From Oscillospiraceae bacterium (GTDB taxonomy: Bacteria; Bacillota_A; Clostridia; Oscillospirales; Oscillospiraceae): a stretch of 64,000 bases of DNA. This document shows, piece by piece, positions 23,766-31,843 of this stretch. The DNA lies in contig JAFYAB010000016.1 in assembly GCA_017540945.1 (NCBI GenBank), positions 1-64,000 on the forward strand, in the 5' to 3' direction. Numbering within the stretch: position 1 is the stretch's first letter; every line of letters starts with the position of its first letter. Under the pieces are notes generated by a model. That model did not search any database. It was not told the DNA's origin and saw nothing but the letters and a program-made list of their open reading frames with translations. The translations under genes and the position numbers were made by a program.

Positions 23766-25390
23766 TCAGCCGACCGCCTTTACGTCCTCTTCGGTGATGG
23801 CGCGGACGTTGGGGGTGCGGCCGTCCTCGGAGACGGGGATCTCGATCTTGCCGTCGTTGATCAGCTCCACGGCCTTCTGGTGCAGCGCCTCGTCCCAGTC
23901 GTTGCCGACGATCTTCCAGTTGTTGTCAAGCTCGGGGGTGATGACGCCGCCCTTGACGTTGACGATGTAGTCCCGGATCAGTTCCCGGACGCCGCCGATG
24001 TCGCCGCGGACGTCGATCTCCAGCAGCTTGGGCAGGTTGTCCGCTTCATAGATCTCGCCGGGTACCAGCAGATGGGAGTTGGCGCGGTAGTTGTTCACAG
24101 CAATGGTGAAGACTTCGCCGTCGGTCACGGGGGTGCCGTCGGGCCAGGTCAGATTCACAACGCGGCTGTCGGCGGGCTTGGAAACGTCCACCTCATAGTT
24201 CACGCCGGCAAACATATCGTAGTTATAGGCGCGGACGTCGGGGTTGAAGGAGATGGTCAGATCGCCGGGCTGATACTGGTTGTAGTAATTCATGGACCAC
24301 TCCATGAAGAGCTTCAGCTGGGCGCCGGTCATTTCGAGCTTGTAGAGGGTATTGGTGTACTTGTAGATCAGGGAGGTGTCGCACTTCTTGATGTCGCCGG
24401 GCTGCATATTGGCGTTCATGACGAACAGGGCGGCAGCGGAGACCTTGGCGTCGGTGTAGTGCATCTGGACCTCGTTGATCAGGTCGATGAGGGCGGTGTC
24501 CATCATCTGGGCGGCGGGGATACCGTTGATCTCGTCGGCGGGAGCCAGGGGGCCGCCCTCCAGCTTGCCGATTAGGGCCTCGGCGTCGGCCACGGCCTGC
24601 TCATGATAGGGCTGCAGCAGATCGACCAGTTCCTGGTCGGCCTCGAAGTCGGCGATGGCGACGGACTTGGCGGTCTTGTCGGCCACGGTCCAGCCCTCGG
24701 CGCCCTTCTCCATGGTCAGGTGGATTTCGGACAGGGTCTGAGCCATGTTCTTGTTCTCAACGACCAGCACGCCGTTGATGGTTTCGCTTTCGACCAGCAT
24801 GTGCTCGTGGGAGGCCACGATCACGTCCAGCTCGGGGCAGGCGTTGGCCAGGCGGTGACGCCGGAGTTGGCGACGCCGTACTCGTTCTCGATGCCCATGT
24901 GCATCACAGCCACCAGGGCGTCAACCTTGTCGCCGATCTCGGCGATGATCTTCTTGGTCTCTTCCACGGGATCGGTGACGGTGCAGTCAGCCAGATTGGC
25001 AGCGTCCCAACGGGTGATGTTCGGGGTCACCATGCCGATGACGCCGATCTTGACGCCGCCCCGCTCGAAAATGGCGAAGCCGTCGGCAATGGGCTTGCCG
25101 TTCTCGTCAAAGACGTTGCCGGTGAGGACCTTGGCCTTCTGGGAGGCGATGACCTTCTTCAGGGTCTCCATGCCGTAGTTGTACTCGTGGTTGCCGGTGG
25201 TCCAGGTGTCGTAGCCGATGGCGTTCATGGCGGCGATCATGGGATGGACCTCTTCGCCGAGGAAGATATCGGCAGCGTTGTCCTGGATGGTATCGCCCGC
25301 GTCCACCACCAGGGTGTTCTCATTGCGCAGGCTCTTGATGGCGGTGGCCAGCTGGGCCATGGAACCGGACTTGCTCTTTATAATACGCAT
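23766..25390 (-). pseudogene. 5'-nucleotidase/cyclic phosphodiesterase gene, truncated and frameshifted
   Basis: Two frames (25390-24821 and 24824-23766) together encode a 5'-nucleotidase-like metallophosphoesterase, with AGDTIQDNAADIF, YDTWTTGNHEYNYGMETLKK and VAVMHMGIENEYG in the first, and VIVASHEHMLVESE, then the C-terminal nucleotide-binding domain (DTALIDLINEVQMHYTDAKV, ADNLPKLLEIDVRGDIGGV) in the second. One base missing near 24850 joins them: the frame should run on through LANACPELD into IVASHEH. The N-terminus lacks both a signal peptide and the first metal-binding D-x-H strand, so the 5' end is also lost. Intact relatives are secreted or wall-bound and free phosphate from nucleotides. 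Confidence 0.82.
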
Positions 25391-25703
25391 ATTTCAGCCT
25401 GTTGATGCCTTTCTTTTTTATGCTATATGTTGTTTGGTAAGATAAAATAATGGTATTGCAGCAAATACAGCACTGCTTTCAAACCAAGGTCCATAGGCAT
25501 GACCGAAACAATTCGATCTCTGGAACGAGAGCGTCGGCGTCTTGACATTCCTTTTCGTACATGATAAAATCATGTTGCGAATAAGAAGGATTGGCGTATG
25601 CGAGCATTGCCTCACAAACGAAAAACGAATCGTTTCGATTTTGCTGTAAGGCGATAAAGCGTTCAGCGCCTTTCCGAATATTGTATGCAAAGGGAGTATT
25701 GCC
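25391..25703 (+). other. AT-rich intergenic region
   Basis: About 310 bases between the decayed nucleotidase gene and the rightward lipoprotein gene. CGAATCGTTTCG forms a small hairpin near 25626. Its AT content is higher than the neighbours', as expected for a promoter region or a join, but no clear promoter pair was picked. A leftward frame across this stretch is a shadow. Confidence 0.45.
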
Positions 25704-26474
25704 ATGAAACGAATTTTCGTTGGTTTCCTCGTGCTGCTCGTGATTCTTTTGATGTGCGCATGTACAGAAGAGAACGATGTACCAGAAACGACTCCTGCAG
25801 CCGAAGAGGAACTGAGCGAACAGACAGAAACGATCGACCTCAACGATCTTGTCCTTCCGATCACACTGAAAGAACAGGCAAGGCTGCTTGTCGGAGAGGA
25901 TGCTTTCGACGTCAAGACGGTGCTCGAATTGAAGGCAGGGCACCAGACAAGCGAACTCGGATATTCGATCGCCAGCGACGAAAGCGTCGCGTCCGTTGAT
26001 GAGGACGGCGTTGTGACCCGCAAGGCTTACGGGCAAGTTTCCGTCAGTATTTTCCTGAAATCGAATCCTGCGCAGTTCAACATCTTCAACCTGACCTTCG
26101 CGCCGGATGACCTTTACGGCGCAACTTACAAGGGCGGCTTCAAAAAGACTGACGGCACTTTGGGAAATGAGATCACGCTGGTACTGAACCAGGACAAGAG
26201 CTTTACCTTGAAGGTTGGAGACGGGCAGGCGAAATATCTGGATGCGGACTACGATCTGGATTCGAAAGCCGTCGGTGAATTCACCGGCACATTTGAGATC
26301 GACGCTTCGTCTCTTACGCCCGTTTCCATGGCCTCGGCTGCGTATTCTTCCGACATAATCAAAGCTGCGTTCGGCAAGACGGTTGACGGAGCGTTCTGTA
26401 TCCGAATCAAACTGAACACCGTGACCGTGGAGGGCGAGCTCAAGAATACCGTGATTGATCTCAGCGCACAGTGA
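25704..26474 (+). CDS. Lipoprotein with bacterial Ig-like domain
   Basis: A 256-residue lipoprotein. KRIFVGFLVLLVILLMCAC holds the hydrophobic core and lipobox MCAC (acylated Cys20), followed by an acidic Glu/Thr linker. Residues ~65-130 look like a Big_2-type Ig domain (ELKAGHQTSELGYSIASDES, VASVDEDGVVTRKAYGQVSV). The remaining ~120 residues are strand-rich (YKGGFKKTDGTLGNEITLVL). It would sit on the outer face of the membrane. Function unknown. The start follows AAAGGGAGTATTGCC. A strong terminator follows, marking the end of the ordinary chromosomal part before the giant-gene block. Confidence 0.78.
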   Translation: MKRIFVGFLVLLVILLMCACTEENDVPETTPAAEEELSEQTETIDLNDLVLPITLKEQARLLVGEDAFDVKTVLELKAGHQTSELGYSIASDESVASVDEDGVVTRKAYGQVSVSIFLKSNPAQFNIFNLTFAPDDLYGATYKGGFKKTDGTLGNEITLVLNQDKSFTLKVGDGQAKYLDADYDLDSKAVGEFTGTFEIDASSLTPVSMASAAYSSDIIKAAFGKTVDGAFCIRIKLNTVTVEGELKNTVIDLSAQ

Positions 26475-26537
26475 CCGAAAAACGGGATACAAAGACAGGC
26501 GGTTTACATTCAGAACAGCGCCAATACGAAAACGTGC

Positions 26538-26577
26538 CAATCGGGCAGCTCTTTTGGGGCTGCCCGATTGTTGTTTC
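26538..26577 (+). terminator. Rho-independent terminator
   Basis: CAATCGGGCAGC pairs perfectly with GCTGCCCGATTG around TCTTTTGGG. It closes the lipoprotein gene. Confidence 0.85.
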
Positions 26578-26605
26578 CATTGGAAACGTCTTTCCGACAA
26601 GTCTG

Positions 26606-26770
26606 TGATACTGAACTCCATTAAAATGCTTTAAAAAGCATTTTATAGCGCCGTAGGCGCGTTGGAGTTCGCATGAGACGTATTTTGTGCCAGAGGCACA
26701 AAATGGCAGCGTGCACAGCACGGTGCCGCTCCGATAAAAATTACATATTTTTATTGGAGCTCAGTATGAG
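26606..26770 (+). repeat. Structured intergenic element with nested hairpins
   Basis: An outer inverted repeat (26606-26620 with 26755-26769, 13 of 15 pairs) encloses a chain of hairpins: TAAAATGCTTT/AAAGCATTTTA (26622-26645), GCGCC/GGCGC (26648-26660), ATTTTGTGCC/GGCACAAAAT (26682-26704), AGCG-GCAC/GTGC-CGCT (26708-26730) and GCTCCgATAAAAAT/ATTTTTATtGGAGC (26728-26760). The left arm can alternatively pair with 26663-26671. It may be a mobile palindromic element or a structured RNA. The ~290 bases from here to the first giant gene hold no other recognised feature. A left-arm relic is at about 16277. Confidence 0.65.
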
Positions 26771-27061
26771 GCAGCAAGGATGGATGGATCGCTTCCAGGC
26801 GGAACAAATGGAATAATTTCGGCATAATTTTGAATGGGTTTTTGCTTGTTTTTTCCGCTGTTTTTTTGTATGATTATGTTTGACAGATTTCAATTTGTTT
26901 GCCGCAAAAAGAGAAGTCTGGCAAATACAAGGGATTTGGCATACAGCTTATGCTCGCTTTGCCAGCATCAAATCCAAAAGGCTGTGGCGGGTCCCGGCTT
27001 AGCAGCCATATCCGTTCTATTTTTTGAAATACCACGAGTTTTGATATGAGGAGAAATCATC

Positions 27062-29263
27062 ATGAAGAGAAGCATCATTGAATTGGAAGCTATGATTACG
27101 GAGCTTTTGCGTGAGGCGCAGGATGCCGGAACTTCCGCCGCAAACAAAAAGGCGCTGCTGGCCGAGGCTGCGGCCTATGCTTTTGAGATTTCTATCGCGA
27201 AGAAACGCAATCAAACGGATGCAGACCTGGACTTTGATCGCATCAATCAAAACGCTCAGATCTACATGGCTTACCTGGATCTGGAGATAAACCGGGATGC
27301 GCCGGACAGCCTGGCTGCCCTTTCTCCCATGGCATTCAGCTCCCGCATGGAGGAAATCGCGGACGAATACAGACAATGCGCCGCACCGGCGGACTTCGGT
27401 ATGCGGATCAACCCCAACTTTCAATATCAGATAAAACTCCACAAAGACGAAAGCATCGAATACGCCCGTACCCGGGCGGGACAGATCTTCCGGCAGATGG
27501 ACCGTACCTGGCGCGTCGTGGGCAGCAGCACACAGTTCAACGCGGCGAAGAATGCCATGCAGACAGTCGCGCAGCTGGCTTCTCCCAAACAGCTGGACTT
27601 TTTTACCGCCTCCCTGACCGTGAAGGCCTACGTCTCCAAAAATCTGCAGGCCGCCAATTCCGCAGTGGGCAGGACCCGCATGGCCTGTTCCATGGCCTTT
27701 CTGAAGCAGATCATGGACGATAAGAGCTTCCGGGCATACTGCAATCAACTCAACAGCCTGCGCGGCATCAAATTGGTGGTTTCCGTGGAAGAAGGCGGCG
27801 CATTCTACGAGAAGACGAATCCCCGCTGCTTCGTGCCCGACGAGATCGGCACGGTAAAGGAAGTATATCAGAATGCGAAAAACCGGATCAGAGCCCTTGC
27901 CCAGGCAGAGGAAGCGCCAAGCCCGCGGGAGCTGGCGATGCTGACGGCTCTGAAGAATCTCCAGGCCAGGAGTCCGGACGGCGAAGACCTGGTGGTGGAG
28001 CACGAGGCCCTGCAGGCGGAAATCGAAAAGATCCAGGCAAGCCCTTATTTCCAGGCGGTCCTGCAAGGCCCCAGGGACGAGCTGCTGATGATGGCCCTCG
28101 AAGGAAATCTTGATACGATCCAGGGCTGTCAGAACGGCCTGTCGCAGGAACAAAAGAACAGGATCGCCGCCGAACGTCAGAAGCTGGCCGACGAGCAAGC
28201 CAAACAGGAACAAGCCAAACGCGAGGAGCTGCTGAAAAAGCAGCAGGAAGAAGCGATCAAAAAGGAACAGGACAGGCAGAGAGAGGAACAAAAAAAGTAC
28301 GAAGAAGAGAACCCACTCATCACCGACTTGTACCGAAAACAGATGAAAGTGCTCGATGGAATGATGCATCCGCTGCACAACGCCTTTCTCCAGTTCGAAA
28401 GCCTCTCGAAGGTAAGCCTCGAGACGAAAGGCACCCCCGAGCAGGAGAGCGTGGAGCTCACCGCCACCCTCATAGCCCTGGCCGAGCACATGGACCGTTT
28501 ACAGAAAGGCGACCGCACAGGGGAGCCCCGTGTCAATCTGGCGGTGCTGCAATCCCGTGTCGAGGATTTGAAAAAAGGCGAGCTCATTCGGCAAAAGGGT
28601 GCGCAGCTCATGGCAGAGGAGCGGTGGATTCAGTATCACAAGGACCTGATGAAGCAGGCCCGGGAGAAGGGGTTGAGCGGAGAACGGGCGGAAATCTACC
28701 CCGCCGAGCAGCTCGGAATCCGGCTGACGAAGGAATACCAGAAGGGGTGTGAGGACAGGAAGCTGCAAAAGCCTCGGACGGTCGCCGCGTACTATGCGGG
28801 CGATATAATCCGGAAAATGCTGGATCATATCCTTGACATGCGCAGCACGAGCGAAGAGACCCTGAAAACCGTCGCCGCAGTATTTGCGCTGCGGGAGCAC
28901 GAGAAAAGGCTCGGCCCCGACGCGCTGGTTGAGCCGCAATTCCTGGCGAACCGCAGCCAGCGACTGATGGCCGATCCGGACGTAATCGCTGCCAGCAGGC
29001 AGCTGACGCAGCCGGAGACCAACGAACGGCTGAAGCAGGCCCTCGGTGATCGGCCAAATCGCGTACAGGCTTTCGGCGAATTTCTGGAAACGCTCTGCCT
29101 GGAGCGGAAGCAGGAACTGGAAGGGCCTTCGGGTCAGCAGAAATCCCAGGAGCAAAGCGTGCCGAAGCCCGGCGGAAACCGGGAAGAGCCAAAACCCGGC
29201 GGAGAGCAGCACAACGCAAAGCGGAAGAACTCGAAGCCGCGGCCTCAAAACCCCAACATGTAA
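27062..29263 (+). CDS. Giant-family member A: large helical protein with shared module
   Basis: A 733-residue soluble protein, nearly all helix, with no signal peptide or membrane span; I know no named family for it. Residues ~150-215 contain the module shared by all seven giant proteins: VGSSTQFNAAKNAMQTVAQL, then KAYVSKNLQ and VGRTRMACSMAFLKQI. Residues ~364-417 form a Gln/Lys/Glu coiled coil (LADEQAKQEQAKREELLKKQ). The end is Pro/Gly-rich and then basic (HNAKRKNSKPRPQNPNM). Unlike the other six it begins MKR rather than MP(K/T) and has no kinase motif. The start follows GAGGAGAAATCATC. It is the first of three rightward genes spaced 76 and 89 bp apart. Confidence 0.75.
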   Translation: MKRSIIELEAMITELLREAQDAGTSAANKKALLAEAAAYAFEISIAKKRNQTDADLDFDRINQNAQIYMAYLDLEINRDAPDSLAALSPMAFSSRMEEIADEYRQCAAPADFGMRINPNFQYQIKLHKDESIEYARTRAGQIFRQMDRTWRVVGSSTQFNAAKNAMQTVAQLASPKQLDFFTASLTVKAYVSKNLQAANSAVGRTRMACSMAFLKQIMDDKSFRAYCNQLNSLRGIKLVVSVEEGGAFYEKTNPRCFVPDEIGTVKEVYQNAKNRIRALAQAEEAPSPRELAMLTALKNLQARSPDGEDLVVEHEALQAEIEKIQASPYFQAVLQGPRDELLMMALEGNLDTIQGCQNGLSQEQKNRIAAERQKLADEQAKQEQAKREELLKKQQEEAIKKEQDRQREEQKKYEEENPLITDLYRKQMKVLDGMMHPLHNAFLQFESLSKVSLETKGTPEQESVELTATLIALAEHMDRLQKGDRTGEPRVNLAVLQSRVEDLKKGELIRQKGAQLMAEERWIQYHKDLMKQAREKGLSGERAEIYPAEQLGIRLTKEYQKGCEDRKLQKPRTVAAYYAGDIIRKMLDHILDMRSTSEETLKTVAAVFALREHEKRLGPDALVEPQFLANRSQRLMADPDVIAASRQLTQPETNERLKQALGDRPNRVQAFGEFLETLCLERKQELEGPSGQQKSQEQSVPKPGGNREEPKPGGEQHNAKRKNSKPRPQNPNM

Positions 29264-29339
29264 TCGTTCCCGCACCCCTGACGCTGACATTTGCAAGATA
29301 AATCCATGACGAGATAACGAAGATCGGAGGGCAGGAAGC

Positions 29340-31754
29340 ATGCCGAAACAACAATTGTTAAGCGCCTATGAGGCGATGCTGCAGAACTTTGAGAACCGGG
29401 ACGACTCCGTTCTGCTGCCGCTTAAGAATGCGGTCAAAAACGTGGAGGACGTCATGGCGCTCCTCCACCGGCGGGACGAATACGGAAGGCTCCCCCTGCT
29501 GGACGCCGAGCGGAAAACCGAGCTGATGGAGCTGCATCTGACGCTGGGCCGGGAGGCCGAGAAGCTGATCTCCTCCAATCTCCCCGAGAACCAGAAGGAT
29601 GCGGTACGGAGTCTCTCTGCCATGGCCGCCGACAACTATCGCCATCTGCGGAGCTATCGCCCCTCCGGTACCCTCCAAACCCTGCCGGAGCTGTTGGACA
29701 AGGCCCGTACCTACGTGGTGGACGTCCGGCAGGGAGAGCTGGTCAGCACGGTCAAAGCCAACCAGAACGTCCGCCAGCCGCTGACCTTCCTGACGGAGTC
29801 CGGCGTGGAGCTTACCGGTGTGTTCACCCCCCTGAAGCGCACCACCGTCTGGCAGAACTGGACCGACAAGCTCGAAAAGGTCGCCAATGCAGCCAAAGGC
29901 CCCAATGCTGAAAAGATCAAAAATCTGATGGGGAATTTCATGCGCCGCCTGGATACGCCGGAGGCCGCCGATTTGCTGGGCCTGCCCGCAAACGCGGACC
30001 ACAGCGCCCGAATTGGGGCCTTCTTCCTGCAGGCCAGGGTGAACCACAAAGGAGAACAGCGACGCGACAAAACGATGAAGATGATCGCGAAAATCAGCAA
30101 CATCAATCCGGAGGGGATTCCGCCGGTTCAGAATACGCCCCTGGGCCTGCAAAACGTGGATCGGATTCTGACCGGCAGTCCCTTTGCCGCCATGGTGCAG
30201 GCTTTCGAAGACGACGGCACCTCCATCATCAATAACACCATTTTTGCCCGGATGCACGACGGAGCCCGACTGGACAACCGCAACGCCGCCATGAGCGCCG
30301 TGGCGTCGCTGCTGGGGGTGTCCCGCCTGTTAGCCAAGTCCGTTCCCATGAAGATCATCAACGGTGAAGGAGAGGAGCAGGAGGGCACCTTCATGATGGA
30401 GGCCGTCGGCGTGGACCCGAAAAACGTCCGGCCGGAGGATTCCAACCTGGGCGGCTGGGGCTCCATGATGGAGACCGACGGCAGGGGGCTCAGGAGCATT
30501 GCCGACCTGCAGGTGCTGGACTATATCTGCGGCAACACAGACCGGCACGCAAACAATGTTGCCTATCAGTTTGACAAGAACGGGAAGTTCATTGGCGTCC
30601 AGGGTTTCGACAACGACTGCTCCTTCGGCACCTATGTTCCCCAGGAGGGCGACAAGTACACCTGCCACCTGACCACCGTCGAGAACATGGGCGTGATCTC
30701 CGCTTCCATGTACGAGCAGATCAGCAAGATCACCCCCGATATGCTGAAGTTTTCCCTCCGGGGCTTTGATCTCAGCGAGGAAGAGCTGGACGCGGCCTGC
30801 ACCCGGATGAAACAGGTCCGGGATGCAGCCGAGAAGAACCTGGATTATTATCGGGAGCGGGAGCAAAAAAACCGGGAAGGCAAGACCGATGAGGTCGAGA
30901 AGCCGCGGTCTGTGGTGGTAGGGAACCGGCTTCGGGTGATTCCCAACGAGGAGTTCAAGAACCTGGACGTCAACAGTCTGAGCAAGGACTACAACAAATC
31001 CTGGTACAATAAACAAGGAAAATCCTACGACTATGCGGATGGGAATTTCTTCACGAAGGCAGTGAACGCCATCAAAAGCCTTGGCAGCTTCTTCCGGAGG
31101 CAGGATCAGCAGTACCGATCCCTGCGAACCAATTTTTCGCTGGGCTCCGAAGACCGGGGCAACCCGGGCGCTCCCCGGGTAGAGGCGGCAAAGGCACGGG
31201 TCCTGGAGGAGAAGCTGAAGCAGGGCACCTCCTTTGGCCGCAGCTCTTCCGAATACCAGGCCATGCAGACGGCGGTCGCCGCCTACACCGCCTTCCAGGA
31301 AAAGCTGGGTCAGCGGATTTTCGACGCCAGCGAGAATCTGCGGGACAAGGATCTGAACGCGCTGGATCCGCAGAAGGACGAGGAGCTGATTCTCAGCCGC
31401 GTGGTCACCTTTGCCGATCTCCAGCAGGTGCAGGAGCTGACCCAGGCGATGCGGGAAGCGGCCCAGAACTATCTGACGAAGAAGGATCCGGAACATAAGC
31501 AATACAGCGCCTACACCAAGAACCGCATCGAGATCGCCGAGGACGTGCTGCGCTTCTGCAGAAATATCTCCGAGAAGGAGATCGAGACTTCCGCCCGGAA
31601 CGAGCGGGAGATGCTGGAAAAGCTGCGGCGGGGCATTGGCAACGAGATGGAGGCCGAGGACAGAGAGAAGACCGCCATCGGCTCGGAGACCGGGGACAAG
31701 TCGAGAAGAACGTCGAACAAGAAAAAGTCCAAAAACGATAACCCGGCGCTTTAA
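29340..31754 (+). CDS. Giant-family member B: PI3/4-kinase-HipA-like protein
   Basis: An 804-residue protein with a kinase-like core. ARTYVVDVRQGEL precedes a strand GVELTGVFTPLK (about residue 155). RNAAMSAVASLLGV lies near 318-331. The catalytic-type loop DYICGNTDRHANN is at ~394-407 and the metal-type motif GFDNDCSFG at ~422-430. This order matches PI3/PI4 kinases and HipA-type kinases. Residues ~630-760 carry the shared helical module (RSSSEYQAMQTAVAAY, AAQNYLTKKD, RIEIAEDVLRFC). The tail is basic: SRRTSNKKKSKNDNPAL. It starts MPKQQ behind GGAGGGCAGGAAGC. Whether it phosphorylates lipid or protein cannot be told from sequence. Confidence 0.8.
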   Translation: MPKQQLLSAYEAMLQNFENRDDSVLLPLKNAVKNVEDVMALLHRRDEYGRLPLLDAERKTELMELHLTLGREAEKLISSNLPENQKDAVRSLSAMAADNYRHLRSYRPSGTLQTLPELLDKARTYVVDVRQGELVSTVKANQNVRQPLTFLTESGVELTGVFTPLKRTTVWQNWTDKLEKVANAAKGPNAEKIKNLMGNFMRRLDTPEAADLLGLPANADHSARIGAFFLQARVNHKGEQRRDKTMKMIAKISNINPEGIPPVQNTPLGLQNVDRILTGSPFAAMVQAFEDDGTSIINNTIFARMHDGARLDNRNAAMSAVASLLGVSRLLAKSVPMKIINGEGEEQEGTFMMEAVGVDPKNVRPEDSNLGGWGSMMETDGRGLRSIADLQVLDYICGNTDRHANNVAYQFDKNGKFIGVQGFDNDCSFGTYVPQEGDKYTCHLTTVENMGVISASMYEQISKITPDMLKFSLRGFDLSEEELDAACTRMKQVRDAAEKNLDYYREREQKNREGKTDEVEKPRSVVVGNRLRVIPNEEFKNLDVNSLSKDYNKSWYNKQGKSYDYADGNFFTKAVNAIKSLGSFFRRQDQQYRSLRTNFSLGSEDRGNPGAPRVEAAKARVLEEKLKQGTSFGRSSSEYQAMQTAVAAYTAFQEKLGQRIFDASENLRDKDLNALDPQKDEELILSRVVTFADLQQVQELTQAMREAAQNYLTKKDPEHKQYSAYTKNRIEIAEDVLRFCRNISEKEIETSARNEREMLEKLRRGIGNEMEAEDREKTAIGSETGDKSRRTSNKKKSKNDNPAL

Positions 31755-31843
31755 CCGGCCTCCATTCGGAAGGAACGGAGCAGCAGCACTGCTGGCCGGA
31801 GACTTTTGAATCATCTGATTTCTCTCAAGAAAGGAATGATGCT

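Noticed and set aside
25479..26621. 380-codon minus-strand frame over the Ig-like lipoprotein
   Set aside because: The plus strand has a lipobox signal, ribosome site and terminator; the minus frame has no such support.
26834..27049. 71-codon frame just upstream of member A
   Set aside because: No ribosome site or similarity; the composition is that of non-coding AT-rich DNA.
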